Source: Nitrospirae bacterium GWB2_47_37 (lineage in GTDB: Bacteria; Nitrospirota; Thermodesulfovibrionia; Thermodesulfovibrionales; Dissulfurispiraceae). From it: a DNA stretch of 32,779 nt. Both the position numbers and the translations under genes were made by a program. Numbering within the stretch: position 1 is the first letter of the stretch; the number at the start of each line of letters is the position of its first letter. The notes beneath the pieces were generated by a model that did not search any database, was not told the origin of the DNA, and was given only the letters and a program-made list of their open reading frames with translations. The stretch is taken from contig MHDU01000076.1 of NCBI GenBank assembly GCA_001803635.1, positions 1-32,779 on the forward strand, in the 5' to 3' direction. Positions 6,551 to 15,084 of this stretch are shown here, one piece after another.

Positions 6551-7468
6551 TTATGATCTGATTTTCAGGCTGCCGATGATCTCATTTATATCGGAAATCC
6601 CCTCATCCGTCAAAAATTTCTCTATACCGTCTATTATATCGATCACGGCTGTAGGATTTATAAAATTTGCGGTGCCGACAGCAACGGCTCTTGCCCCTGC
6701 TATTAAAAATTCAAGCGCATCTCCGGCAGTCGTTATTCCGCCCATGCCGATAACAGGTATCTTAACGGCCTTAGATGCCTCCCATACCATTCTTACGGCA
6801 ATAGGCCTGACGGCAGGGCCGGACAGCCCGCCCGTATTGTTTGCAAGCACAGGCCTTCGACTCTTAACATCCACTGCCATTCCGGTTATGGTATTTATCA
6901 GCGATACGGCATCGGCGCCGCAATCTTCCGCGACTTTTGCCATAAGGCCTATATCTGTGACATTGGGAGACAGCTTGACTATCAGCGGCAGTTTCGTTTC
7001 CTTTCTCACTGCCTTAACGACCTGCTCCATTATTTCAGGATCGGTGCCGAAGACTATCCACCCGGCCTGCTTATTCGGGCAGGATATGTTCATCTCTAAG
7101 GCATGTACGCCGTCCGCGCCGCTTAACTCAACCGCGGCCTTAACATATTCGTCAATACTGTCCCCGAAAAAATTAGCGATAACCGGAATATCGAACTTCT
7201 TCAAGAACGGCAGCTTTTCCTTTATAAATGCCTTAACCCCTATGTTCTGAAGGCCTATGGCATTAAGCATTCCTGCCGGAGTTTCGACAATGCGGGGTGT
7301 AGGATTGCCTTGTCTCGGCGCTGCGGAAAGCCCTTTTGCGACAATCGCGCCGAGCCTGTTCAAATCCATGAATTCCGAATATTCCTCGCCGTATCCGAAC
7401 GTGCCGGATGCGGTCATTATGGGATTTTTAAGCCTTAATCCCGCAATATTTACGGAAAGATTCACCAT
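6551..7468 (-). CDS. pyrD: Dihydroorotate dehydrogenase, class 1B catalytic subunit
   Basis: A 305-residue FMN-binding TIM-barrel enzyme of pyrimidine synthesis, oxidising dihydroorotate to orotate. Class 1B marks are the catalytic cysteine in EMNISCPN, the N-terminal KNPIMTASGTFGYGEE, the substrate-binding NAIGLQNIG, the phosphate loop PVIGMGGITTAGDALEFLIAGA and VKLSPNVT. Class 1B enzymes work with PyrK, encoded directly upstream with a 7-base overlap, and use NAD+ as acceptor. The start follows an AGGAGATAGT site inside pyrK. About 110 bases follow before the mla promoter, with no clear terminator. Confidence 0.97.
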   Translation of the reverse strand: MVNLSVNIAGLRLKNPIMTASGTFGYGEEYSEFMDLNRLGAIVAKGLSAAPRQGNPTPRIVETPAGMLNAIGLQNIGVKAFIKEKLPFLKKFDIPVIANFFGDSIDEYVKAAVELSGADGVHALEMNISCPNKQAGWIVFGTDPEIMEQVVKAVRKETKLPLIVKLSPNVTDIGLMAKVAEDCGADAVSLINTITGMAVDVKSRRPVLANNTGGLSGPAVRPIAVRMVWEASKAVKIPVIGMGGITTAGDALEFLIAGARAVAVGTANFINPTAVIDIIDGIEKFLTDEGISDINEIIGSLKIRS

Positions 7469-8232
7469 ACTATCTCCTCCGAATCGAAAACAGACCCCTC
7501 TTTACATACCCTTCTGTAGCCGGAAACGGTTTTGACAACGCATCCAAGACACGCTCCGACCCCGCATGCCATATGTTCTTCGAGAGAAACATAACATTTT
7601 ATTCTTCTCTCTCGCGCGATTTTAGAGAGCTCTTTCAGCATCGGATTAGGTCCGCAGGCGTAGATCGGTAATGTGAAATTAGAAATTTCAGATTTTAAAT
7701 TATTGAGAAAACCCTTTAACAATTCGGTTATCAACCCTTTTCTGCCTTCGGAACCGTCATCGGTAGCGACAAATGTTTCTTTTGATAAAGCCCCGGCTTC
7801 GCTCAGCATGACCGACTCGTCTTTGCTCCTTGCTCCGTAGAATAGATAACCGGTGTTCTTGCGTTTATCGAGGAGCGGCAGTAATGAAGCGATTCCTACG
7901 CCTCCGGCAACCGCAATAAAGTCTCCGGCGGGTTCGGGATAATTATTGCCGAGCGGCCCGATTACTTCGATTATGTCGCCGCCTCTAAGATTCGAAAGGC
8001 AAGAGGTTCCCTTACCCCTTATCCTGTAAAGAAAGCTCAGCGTGTTGTTTTTGCATCCGAAAATGCTGAACGGTCTTTTTAAAAGAGGATCATAGGTGTT
8101 GTTTGAATTAAGCATATAAAATTGTCCCGGCTGCGGGACTACGATGTCGGACTGAGGAGTGAGAGTTAATATTTTAAAGTGCTTATTTAAAGAGATATTA
8201 TCCGTTATCTCTGCTTTGAAGTATTTAGACAT
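7462..8232 (-). CDS. pyrK: Dihydroorotate dehydrogenase electron-transfer subunit (FAD, [2Fe-2S])
   Basis: 256 residues, the usual PyrK length. The FAD-binding barrel has RPFSIFG near residue 55. The NAD-binding half has VAGGVGIASLLPL and YACGPNPML. The C-terminal [2Fe-2S] loop reads C-GVGA-C-LG-C, with a fourth cysteine in RRVCKEG. It passes electrons from PyrD's FMN to NAD+. Its ATG overlaps the greA stop (TAATG), so the two are probably co-translated. A degenerate heptamer repeat encodes the stretch around LKSEISNFT, just before the YACGPN strand; this looks like a surface insertion. Confidence 0.96.
   Translation of the reverse strand: MSKYFKAEITDNISLNKHFKILTLTPQSDIVVPQPGQFYMLNSNNTYDPLLKRPFSIFGCKNNTLSFLYRIRGKGTSCLSNLRGGDIIEVIGPLGNNYPEPAGDFIAVAGGVGIASLLPLLDKRKNTGYLFYGARSKDESVMLSEAGALSKETFVATDDGSEGRKGLITELLKGFLNNLKSEISNFTLPIYACGPNPMLKELSKIARERRIKCYVSLEEHMACGVGACLGCVVKTVSGYRRVCKEGSVFDSEEIVW
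7669..7703. repeat. AT-rich heptanucleotide repeat inside pyrK
   Basis: Five degenerate 7-base units near AAATTxx on the plus strand. They encode about 12 residues (LKSEISNFTLP region) between two conserved segments of PyrK. Being AT-rich and imperfect, this is less certain than the arrays in tolC and flgJ. Confidence 0.5.
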
Positions 8233-8705
8233 TAGACAAACTTTATCTCTACAATTTCGTATTCTATGGTTCTTGCCGGCGCCTTAACCGTTGCGGCATC
8301 TCCCACTTCTTTGCCTATCAACGCCCTTCCCACCGGCGATGTTATGGAAATCTTGCCTCTCTTTACATCCGCCTCGTCAGGCCCTACAAGGGTGAATTCA
8401 TACTCTTCATCGGCCTCTATATCGACAACCTTTACCTTGGCTCCAAAGGCTATCTTGGACTGGCTTATCTTCGACGTATCTATCACGTCGGCAAGCGCAA
8501 GTTTGGCCTGAAGTTCCTGTATGCGGCCTTCCATAAAGGACTGCCGCTCTCTTGCGGCATGATATTCCGCATTCTCGGACAGATCCCCGTGAGCCCTCGC
8601 CTCGGCTATATCCTGTATATTTTTAGGCCTGTCTACTTTCAGGAGTCTATCCAGCTCTTCCCTCAGTTTCTGATACCCGTCGGGCGTCATCGGAACGCGT
8701 TTCAC
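8232..8705 (-). CDS. greA: Transcription elongation factor GreA
   Basis: GreA rescues backtracked RNA polymerase by stimulating transcript cleavage. With a start at the GTG at 8705 the protein is 157 residues, the normal length, beginning (V)[13 protein letters not shown]. The N-terminal coiled coil ([22 protein letters not shown]) carries the acidic tip D-LSENAEY. The C-terminal FKBP-like domain has [31 protein letters not shown] longer reading from a TTG at 8729 would put AGGAGG inside the coding region, so the GTG 13 bases after it is preferred. It is the first gene of greA-pyrK-pyrD. Confidence 0.96.
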   Translation of the reverse strand: MKRVPMTPDGYQKLREELDRLLKVDRPKNIQDIAEARAHGDLSENAEYHAARERQSFMEGRIQELQAKLALADVIDTSKISQSKIAFGAKVKVVDIEADEEYEFTLVGPDEADVKRGKISITSPVGRALIGKEVGDAATVKAPARTIEYEIVEIKFV

Positions 8706-8742
8706 GATTCTTACACAACCTCCTTCCAACTCAAATTGAGCG

Positions 8743-8788
8743 ATTATATATGTCAGGCACTACTGTAAGACGTTAACATGACATATAT
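8743..8788 (-). promoter_or_regulatory. Possible greA promoter with 10-bp inverted repeat
   Basis: A perfect TATAAT -10 (plus 8743-8748, minus strand) lies about 38 bases before the greA start, but no good -35 stands at normal spacing. An inverted repeat ATATATGTCA (8746-8755) / TGACATATAT (8779-8788) overlaps it. The repeat could bind a regulator that compensates for the poor -35, or fold in the transcript. Confidence 0.45.
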
Positions 8789-8820
8789 TAACCCAAATTA
8801 CGCAAATATTACATTTGCAG

Positions 8821-8984
8821 ATGATGACAGGTATGCTGAAAAGACTTTATCAGCGATACCTTAGAGCCGAACCCTCCCACCGTTTAAGGGCAACTTCAGT
8901 ATCACCTTTTGCATTCAGCAGTATAACAGGCAGCAAAATAATCTCATCGCATTGATAAAGGCTTTGAGGCATACCTGTCATCAT
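8821..8984. mobile_element. 164-bp inverted-repeat element, family C (MITE-like)
   Basis: The ends are a perfect 16-bp inverted repeat ATGATGACAGGTATGC. It continues imperfectly through AAAAGACTTTATCA on the left and CAAAGCCTTTATCA on the right (as read inwards). It is surrounded by an outer inverted repeat AATTACGCAA (left, 8796-8805) / TTGCGTAATT. No reading frame of note lies inside. It fills the intergenic space between fliW and greA (8706-9074), together with the possible greA promoter; the rest shows nothing I can name. The size and AAAG-N-CTTTA inner motif match families A and B. Confidence 0.75.
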
Positions 8985-9074
8985 ACCTTGCGTAATTCAG
9001 GTTTAGTTAAGATAACATTTTAAAGCCGGTTTTTTCAAAGAAATGAAGTTTGCTTTACAGGCATAGAGGCGCTT

Positions 9075-9512
9075 CTATTTACTGCCGTTTTCTTCCTGAT
9101 GCAGCGACGGCAGGGGCGCACGAAAGTCATACCGCTCATCATCGAGAAGTATCTGCACCCCCTTGAGAGTCGAGGAATTGATAATTATCGGCGCTTTAAG
9201 ATTCGCGTACAATGCGTTATCCGCGACAATTAAAATTACAATGATGGCCGCATCCTCCGGTTTCTTTATCTCCAGAAACGTTTCTACGTCATCCTTCATC
9301 GAGAATGCGTAGTCCGGAAAAAACGGAAACGGGATTGCCGTTATAAACGCGGTATCCGGATCGTCAACCGCGTGGAGCCATTTTATGGGGTCCTTGTAAT
9401 CTATCAAAAAATACCGTTTCAGATCAGGAAAACCGGGAACCCCCATCGGAAAATGGATAATCTTATTATCGTCTATCTCTACTTCTCCAAACCGTGTCGT
9501 ATTTATCTTCAT
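9075..9512 (-). CDS. fliW: Flagellar assembly factor FliW
   Basis: A 145-residue FliW protein: MKINTTRFGEVEIDDNKIIHFPMGVPGFPDLKRYFLI, then a VDDPD-AFI segment and the conserved NLKAPIIIN near residue 105. In Bacillus and Campylobacter FliW binds flagellin, and also CsrA, which relieves CsrA repression of flagellin translation, so flagellin output is matched to secretion. It follows csrA by two bases, the usual pairing. It is the last gene of the flagellar operon. The 3' flank (about 9000-9074) shows no clear terminator, and the family C element lies beyond it. Confidence 0.97.
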   Translation of the reverse strand: MKINTTRFGEVEIDDNKIIHFPMGVPGFPDLKRYFLIDYKDPIKWLHAVDDPDTAFITAIPFPFFPDYAFSMKDDVETFLEIKKPEDAAIIVILIVADNALYANLKAPIIINSSTLKGVQILLDDERYDFRAPLPSLHQEENGSK

Positions 9513-9514
9513 CT

Positions 9515-9739
9515 TTACTCCTTCAATCCCAAAAAATCCTTAAGTTTGCCCATATCGAGCTTCGCGGCTTCCTGATTAAGTTGTTTGAGCTTTTCATAGA
9601 GTTCTTCCCTGTATATCGGCGTTTCGCGCGGCGCTTCGATGCCCAGTTTGACATAACCGTTGCCGATCTCGACGATCTTAATACGAATGTCGTCACCGAT
9701 GTTTACTGTCTGGTTGGCCTTGCGGGTCAGAACGAGCAT
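9515..9739 (-). CDS. csrA: Carbon storage regulator CsrA
   Basis: A 74-residue RNA-binding translational repressor: MLVLTRKANQTVNIGDDIRIKIVEI...VKLGIEAPRETPIYREELYEKL, with the RNA-contacting Leu4, Arg6 and the Arg of APRE all present. The C-terminal tail is longer than in the 61-residue E. coli protein, as is common in CsrA partners of FliW. The leader just before the ATG contains GAGGAGAG and TAGGAT, so GGA-type binding sites for CsrA itself lie over the ribosome-binding region and autoregulation is plausible. It sits between flgL (17 bases upstream) and fliW. Confidence 0.97.
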   Translation of the reverse strand: MLVLTRKANQTVNIGDDIRIKIVEIGNGYVKLGIEAPRETPIYREELYEKLKQLNQEAAKLDMGKLKDFLGLKE

Positions 9740-9756
9740 TTTATCCTATTCTCTCC

Positions 9757-11886
9757 TCATCGTATGAAATCGAAAAGACTTGTCCTTAAAACGTCCGAAG
9801 AAAGCGTTCTCAATCCTTCCAATGCCGTCTCCCTCTGAGTCATTTCGGTTATAGCCTTTGCGATGTCCGTGTCCTGCTCGTTCGACATATATGTTGTTAT
9901 CTCGAACTCCCTGTCGACTTGATATGTCTCTTCGGTTTCGAGCTTGCTCATTCTCGAGCCTACGTCAGCCTGTATCTGGAAAAGTCTGTCGGATGTTTTA
10001 GTCAAATAGTCTATAGCCTTCTCAACCCTGCCTGCATCGTTATTCTCCAGTGAAACCTTCAGAAAATTAAGCGCCCTCAATATATTCGTTTCATTCAGGT
10101 AGTTGTTGTTAAAACTGTAATAATTATCGTTAGACGGGTTCGTAATATAATTGTAGTTCGCGATGTCCGTACCGAGAGTCTGATTTTGAACGCCGTAGGA
10201 CAAGGCATTGTCGCTGGTATCGTAATCATTATCTGTAATACCTGTAGTATCGGTTGCATCAAAACCAAGAACGGTTGCCGCTGTCGTATTAGAATCGCTC
10301 CATAACAAAGCAAGATCATTGGCATTTCCATTATCACTTATAATCTTAAATTTCTTATTGGTAGAATCGTAGGCTACCGTATAAGTATTTGTGGAAGCCG
10401 TAGTGCCTTCCAATGCAGCTTTCACTGCGCCTGCCAACTGATCTGCGGTATAGGTTCCCGTACTTATAGTTGCGGTTGCGACCTCTCCGGCATCCTGAAT
10501 AGTGTCATTATTTATATCTTCCCATATTCTGATCTGGTTATTGGAACTGCTGACGGTAATCGTATCATTGTCGGCCATATATACAAGCGCATGCAGTCCC
10601 GTGCCTGCAGCATCGTCCGATGTTGCGGTTACTCTCAATTCTTCCTGCCTGCCCGCGGGATCCGATGCGATAACTATCCTGTAATCAGCAATAGATGTAG
10701 CGCTGACATTAACAATCTCAGCCTTGACGCCTGCGTCGGCGCTATTGATGGCATTGCGGACATCCGCAAGGGTGGCAAGGGCGGAAATCGATACATCAAC
10801 AGCGGTTGCATCATCATCTCCAACCTTAATGGTTAATGTGCCGCCGCTTGTTGAAAATGTAGCGGTAGACGAAGTAAATGTTGTAACATTATCGCTTGTA
10901 TCGGAACTACCGTTGGCGATAGCAAGCGTATTCACCGCAGCAAAACCCAGAAGACTCTCTGCGGTTGTCGTTGCATCTGCCCACAACAAATCACGGGCAG
11001 CGCCTCTATTATTTGTTATGACAAACTTTTTTGTTGTTGAATTATAACTCACCGAATAACCTGTGCCGTCTGCTGCCTCCAACGCCCTTTTTATTTCGGT
11101 TGCCATCTCATCCGCAGTATATGTACCGGCAGTGAGCGTTGCAGTAAAATCAGGCGTTGCATCTCCATTAGTACCGCCGGCAATCTTATTGTTGGCTCCT
11201 GTTACTATGAATTGTGTTGTATGCAATGCCCCATTGGGATCCGCATCCTCATATATTTCATCCGTGGATGCATAAGTCCCTGTTTTATCGACATTATAAG
11301 AAGGCAGAACCAAATTTGCCGAATCCGAAGGATTAACGCGTTTAAAGCTGAATAGATCGCTTGCCGAAACATTCAGTTTTATTTCGGTATTCGCACTGAT
11401 ATTCAGAGTAATAGAATTAGAGTCGCCTACAAATTCTCCGGTATTTTTATCGATAGGAGCCGTATCGCTCTTGTATCCCGAAAAAATATACCTGTCTCCG
11501 ACCTTTGTATTGGCTATATCTATCGCATGTTCAAACAGAGCGCTTATTTCCTTGGCTATTAACAGCCTGTCCGAACCTGTAGCGCTTGCGTCCGCACCCT
11601 CTAATCCGAGTTCCCGCGCCCTGTTCAAAGTATCGGTCAAGCTCAACAGCGCCTTGTCGAGCGATCCGACCATACTATTAGCTGTGGTAATCGACCTCTT
11701 ATACTCTACTATCCGGCTTATCTGTGTTTTATAAGCGGTAATCTTCGACAGTGCCGCCGGGTCATCAGACGGACGGTTAACCCTCTTCCCTGACGAAATC
11801 TGTTCCTGAGTCTTTAAAATAGCTTCCATGTTGCTTTGAAAGCCCGAAAGAAACCGATCAAAAAACATACGGGTAGTAACTCTCAT
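9757..11886 (-). CDS. flgL: Flagellar hook-filament junction protein FlgL with large internal repeats
   Basis: 709 residues, more than twice the usual 300 or so. The ends are typical FlgL: MRVTTRMFFDRFLSGFQSNMEAILKTQEQISSGKRVNRPSDDPAALSK at the start and a flagellin-like helix ending LSSDVLRTSLFDFIR. Between them lie a beta-rich module at about 230-333, a Flagellin_IN-like domain at about 335-435 (LTIKVGDDD...LADVRNAINSADAGVKAEIV) and a second copy of the first module at about 445-560. Each module has a strand, GTYTADxxA, a helix with A-L-E, Y-V-YxSTxKKFxI, then LLW-D--TTA--LGF and DTSDN. The same module occurs twice in FlgK. The inserts probably form surface-exposed D2/D3-type domains at the hook-filament junction. 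Confidence 0.93.
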   Translation of the reverse strand: MRVTTRMFFDRFLSGFQSNMEAILKTQEQISSGKRVNRPSDDPAALSKITAYKTQISRIVEYKRSITTANSMVGSLDKALLSLTDTLNRARELGLEGADASATGSDRLLIAKEISALFEHAIDIANTKVGDRYIFSGYKSDTAPIDKNTGEFVGDSNSITLNISANTEIKLNVSASDLFSFKRVNPSDSANLVLPSYNVDKTGTYASTDEIYEDADPNGALHTTQFIVTGANNKIAGGTNGDATPDFTATLTAGTYTADEMATEIKRALEAADGTGYSVSYNSTTKKFVITNNRGAARDLLWADATTTAESLLGFAAVNTLAIANGSSDTSDNVTTFTSSTATFSTSGGTLTIKVGDDDATAVDVSISALATLADVRNAINSADAGVKAEIVNVSATSIADYRIVIASDPAGRQEELRVTATSDDAAGTGLHALVYMADNDTITVSSSNNQIRIWEDINNDTIQDAGEVATATISTGTYTADQLAGAVKAALEGTTASTNTYTVAYDSTNKKFKIISDNGNANDLALLWSDSNTTAATVLGFDATDTTGITDNDYDTSDNALSYGVQNQTLGTDIANYNYITNPSNDNYYSFNNNYLNETNILRALNFLKVSLENNDAGRVEKAIDYLTKTSDRLFQIQADVGSRMSKLETEETYQVDREFEITTYMSNEQDTDIAKAITEMTQRETALEGLRTLSSDVLRTSLFDFIR

Positions 11887-11888
11887 AA

Positions 11889-14300
11889 TTACCTCCCTAA
11901 AGCGCCTATAAGTGTTTCAAGAAGTTCATCCGCGATGCTTATCATTTTTGCGGCTGCCTCGAAGGATTTCTGGTATTTAATTAAATTAGCGGCTTCTTCG
12001 TCCAGACTCACGCCCGAAAATTCCTGCCTCTTCATTTCCAATTCTTCTACGAGCGCCTTATGGAACTTCACGCTCGTCTTTGCCAGAGATGCTTCTATGC
12101 CGGCATCGGAGGCTATAATCCGGTAAAAATCCGATGGGTTTTTGCTGCTGATAAAGGTCTTGTTTGCAAGATCCCCTATTATCCGGGCGTTTATATTATC
12201 GCCCGGCAAGATCGGATAAACCGAGGAACCGCTGGAATCCGATGCGGCGGCAATAACCGAATTGGAACTGAAACCGAATATGCCGTCGGCCGTGGTGGTT
12301 GAATGCGTCCAATCTAAAACAATATTGTTTGAATTGGCGGTCCCGCTGTCGTCATCGTCATTGGTAACGGTATACCTCTTTGTGTCGGTGTCATAAGCTA
12401 CGGTATAATCATACCCGCCGTCTGCGCTTTCCATCGCATCTTCCAACACCTCAGCCAATTCCCTTCTGGTGTATATGCCGTTAGCTATTGTAATGGTTGC
12501 GTAAGTGCTTCCGTTGTCTTCGCTGAAGCGAATAGCATTGTTCGAGCTGTCGATTATAACGGTCCCTGCCTTTACCTCGAGATCGCTCGTGTCAAAGCCG
12601 TTCTCCGGAATGATCGAATCGGCATTAAACCCGAAAAAATGCTCTAAAGTCGTAGTAGTATCCGTCCAGTTAAGCGTGATATTTGCCGCCGCATTATTAA
12701 TAATTTTAAACTTGTTGGTTTGGGCGTCAAAAGCAACTGTAATATCAGAGCCGGCTACTGCGGCTTCTATTTCGCTCTCCAATTCCGCTGCGAGCCCGAA
12801 TCTCGTATAAGAGCCTGCAGTCAGGGTTACTGTCGTCGCTCCATTAATAAGAATCGAATCGTTCTGTCCTGCTGTAATTGTAAATCTGGTATCGTCATCG
12901 CCTGCCGCTGCGGCTACCTTTTGCGGATCGGTAATTTTAACCGCCATCTCGAGCGCGGCATTGTTATTAAACTTAATATCAAACTGCTCTGTACTTGCAG
13001 AAAGCAACGCAGCCTGAGTGCCGTTTATCTGAATTCTTATACCTTGAAATTCCAATGTCCTCGGCCCTGCCGCACCGTTATCATCAACAATAACATTCGA
13101 TGTGTCTACCGTAGTCCATGTCTTCCCGTCGGTCGATTCCTGAACGCGCCAATAAATATCTGTAGCGCCGACCTCTTCTTTCTGGTATCCGGTCCCGCCT
13201 GAAGTGTTATAGTCTATCCGGTATCTCTTTTCAAAATTAACGAGATTGAGATCCCTTATTTCCATTGTTGAAACGCTCCCGCCGGATGACGGAGCCGAAT
13301 CGGTTGAAAAGAATATATCGCTTACCTCTTTAAAAAACTGGTTGCCGGTAGAACCGTCAAGCCCGTATCCTGTCTCATGATATGAGTTTATGGTTAAGCT
13401 CATATCGAGGGCAAAGGCATTCAGCTTGTTTATAAAACCGGCGATCTTCGTATCCCTCAGATCGAGATTTGCCTTAAGTTCCCCGCCCGATACGAAATTC
13501 GTAATATCGGTAAGAGAAGATTGCCCCAGATCAACCTTAAAACGCATGGTGTTATCGGAATCTATCTCAGCGCTCAGTTCATAAGTTCTCCCGCCGTCTA
13601 CGAGAGGGGTTCCGCTTACAAGCACCGTATATCTGCCCATATTATCTTCAAAGGTAGTAACCTTAAGTATCTGATTTAATCGTTCGACAAGGCCGTCTCT
13701 CTGGTCTTTCAGGTCAAGGGTGCCGGGCGATGACGCGATCTTTCCGTTCAGATCCGCAATCTGCGATGTTATGGTATTTACCTCGTCTGCGAGGGTCTGG
13801 CTGCCTCTTAATATCTCCGTCCGTTCATCATTGAGAGACGTATAAGCCCTGCTTATTCTTGAAGCAAGATATTCCGCGTTCTTAATAAGAGCCGTACGCT
13901 GAGCGTATCCTTCCGGGTTTTGCGCAAGCTCCTGCCACGAGTTAAAGAAATCATTGATCGCAGTGCCTACACCGGTATCCGACGCCTCGTTAAAAATATT
14001 CTCCAGCGTAACGGTTCCATCGCCATACGCTTCCCAATAAGAAAGATTCGAGCTTTCAGCTCTGAGCTGAATAGTCGTAAATGAATCGTACATCCTTTTT
14101 ATTTCCAAAATTCCAACGCCCCTGCCTGATGCGGTCGAAGTACTGACAACCGTTCCTCCGGCCAGGTTTTGCAAAACAACGTCCTGCCTCGTAAATCCCG
14201 ACGTAGAGACGTTGGCGACATTATGCGCCGTTGCATCCAGAGCCCTTCTGGTAGTGATTAATGCCGTTTTACCGATGTCGAACAGGCTGAGAATAGACAT
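11889..14300 (-). CDS. flgK: Flagellar hook-associated protein FlgK with two repeat modules
   Basis: 803 residues against a usual 450-650. The N-terminus (SLFDIGKTALITTRRALDATAHNVANVSTSGFTRQDVVL) and C-terminus (VSLDEEAANLIKYQKSFEAAAKMISIADELLETLIGALGR) are classic. After a central domain containing KITDPQKVAAAAGDDDTRF, two tandem modules of about 100 residues occur at about 480-575 and 583-690. Their common lines are GxYTRxxLAxxLExxxE, V-(F/Y)D--T-(K/R)(F/Y)-(I/V)-N, (L)-(N/D)WT--TTT---FGF-S/A-S-I. They match those in FlgL. FlgK forms the first junction ring between hook and filament. The ATG follows a GGAGGCAT site, directly after the flgN stop. Confidence 0.95.
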   Translation of the reverse strand: MSILSLFDIGKTALITTRRALDATAHNVANVSTSGFTRQDVVLQNLAGGTVVSTSTASGRGVGILEIKRMYDSFTTIQLRAESSNLSYWEAYGDGTVTLENIFNEASDTGVGTAINDFFNSWQELAQNPEGYAQRTALIKNAEYLASRISRAYTSLNDERTEILRGSQTLADEVNTITSQIADLNGKIASSPGTLDLKDQRDGLVERLNQILKVTTFEDNMGRYTVLVSGTPLVDGGRTYELSAEIDSDNTMRFKVDLGQSSLTDITNFVSGGELKANLDLRDTKIAGFINKLNAFALDMSLTINSYHETGYGLDGSTGNQFFKEVSDIFFSTDSAPSSGGSVSTMEIRDLNLVNFEKRYRIDYNTSGGTGYQKEEVGATDIYWRVQESTDGKTWTTVDTSNVIVDDNGAAGPRTLEFQGIRIQINGTQAALLSASTEQFDIKFNNNAALEMAVKITDPQKVAAAAGDDDTRFTITAGQNDSILINGATTVTLTAGSYTRFGLAAELESEIEAAVAGSDITVAFDAQTNKFKIINNAAANITLNWTDTTTTLEHFFGFNADSIIPENGFDTSDLEVKAGTVIIDSSNNAIRFSEDNGSTYATITIANGIYTRRELAEVLEDAMESADGGYDYTVAYDTDTKRYTVTNDDDDSGTANSNNIVLDWTHSTTTADGIFGFSSNSVIAAASDSSGSSVYPILPGDNINARIIGDLANKTFISSKNPSDFYRIIASDAGIEASLAKTSVKFHKALVEELEMKRQEFSGVSLDEEAANLIKYQKSFEAAAKMISIADELLETLIGALGR

Positions 14301-14738
14301 TTATGCCTCCACCGATATTTTCGGTCGCGCAGCCACGTCAAATGTATTTAAAAAATTATATGAGGTTTTTATGTAATACAGGGACTTTTCTATCAATACG
14401 CTGTTAAACCTGTTCAACTCCGATATGCTGTGGATTATTGCCGTAAACTTGGATGCTATAGAGGATAATCTTTCCCTGAAACCGTGTTCTGCAATATCGG
14501 CAACCTCGGATATGGTTTTATTCTCAAAACCGAGGGCGCCAAGAATCCTTTCCCGCGCCTCATCGCACAACTTTATCTCAACGGTTATAGCTTCCTTGTC
14601 TTTCAGCAGCGCCTCAAGAGCCGCAGGATCAAGGCTCACTATGATATCCTTCTCCCTTTGCAGGAGTTCGACCAATTGCGTGCATAAGGAAAACTCCTTT
14701 TCCAGCACATTAATCAGGTCTTCATATAAGTGAGTCAA
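14301..14738 (-). CDS. flgN: FlgN-like export chaperone for FlgK/FlgL
   Basis: A 145-residue, almost entirely helical protein (MTHLYEDLINVLEKEFSLCTQLVELLQREKDIIVSLDPAALEALLKDKEAI), with the FlgN pattern of a long coiled first half and a conserved LEALLKDKE segment. FlgN proteins hold FlgK and FlgL in the cytoplasm for secretion, and this gene stands immediately before both. The start is a TTG at 14738, chosen because GAGGAGG lies 6 bases before it. It overlaps the flgM end by 17 bases. FlgN sequences are weakly conserved, so position adds much of the confidence. Confidence 0.85.
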   Translation of the reverse strand: MTHLYEDLINVLEKEFSLCTQLVELLQREKDIIVSLDPAALEALLKDKEAITVEIKLCDEARERILGALGFENKTISEVADIAEHGFRERLSSIASKFTAIIHSISELNRFNSVLIEKSLYYIKTSYNFLNTFDVAARPKISVEA

Positions 14739-15015
14739 TTACAGCCTCCTCTAAAAGTTTCCCGGCCACCTCGGAGCCTTTTACTTCGTAGGTTCCGGCA
14801 TTTATGGCATTTTTTACTTCCTCAACCCGGTCGGTTCTTACTTCGGGCAGTTTGCTGACCTCCAGTTGGAGCCTTGCAATCTCTTTTGCCCTGTCAGAAA
14901 CCGTTACCTGATCCTTAGAGACAACCTCCTCGGCTCTTTCGGGTGTTGCCTTTTCCTTTGCCTTGTCGGTCTTTTGTACGTTCCCTACACCTTCAACCCT
15001 GTCTGTAATTCTCAT
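14722..15015 (-). CDS. flgM: Anti-sigma-28 factor FlgM
   Basis: 97 residues with the FlgM layout: a disordered, charged N-terminal half, then DRAKEIARLQLEVSKLPEVRTDRVEEVKNAINAGTYEVKGSEVAGKLLEEAVIDSLI, the FliA-binding helices. FlgM holds sigma-28 inactive until it is exported through the finished hook-basal body. Its target, FliA, is encoded at the right end of the window. AGGAGG lies 8 bases before the ATG. A 65-base gap separates it from flgJ and carries a possible sigma-28 promoter and a palindrome. Confidence 0.93.
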   Translation of the reverse strand: MRITDRVEGVGNVQKTDKAKEKATPERAEEVVSKDQVTVSDRAKEIARLQLEVSKLPEVRTDRVEEVKNAINAGTYEVKGSEVAGKLLEEAVIDSLI

Positions 15016-15036
15016 TTGCCCGTCCTCCTTATACGT

Positions 15037-15084
15037 TAATATAGACTACTATATTATATATCGGAGGATACGGCCAAAAATTAA
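15037..15084 (-). promoter_or_regulatory. Possible sigma-28 promoter and palindrome upstream of flgM
   Basis: On the minus strand, TTAA (plus 15081-15084), 15 bases, TCCGATAT (plus 15058-15065) resembles the flagellar sigma-28 form TAAA-N15-GCCGATAA with a few mismatches. Downstream, TAATATAG/CTATATTA is a perfect 8-bp inverted repeat with a 4-base centre (15037-15056), just before the flgM ribosome-binding site; it may fold in the transcript. The position suits a late promoter for flgM-flgN-flgK-flgL-csrA-fliW. Confidence 0.4.
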
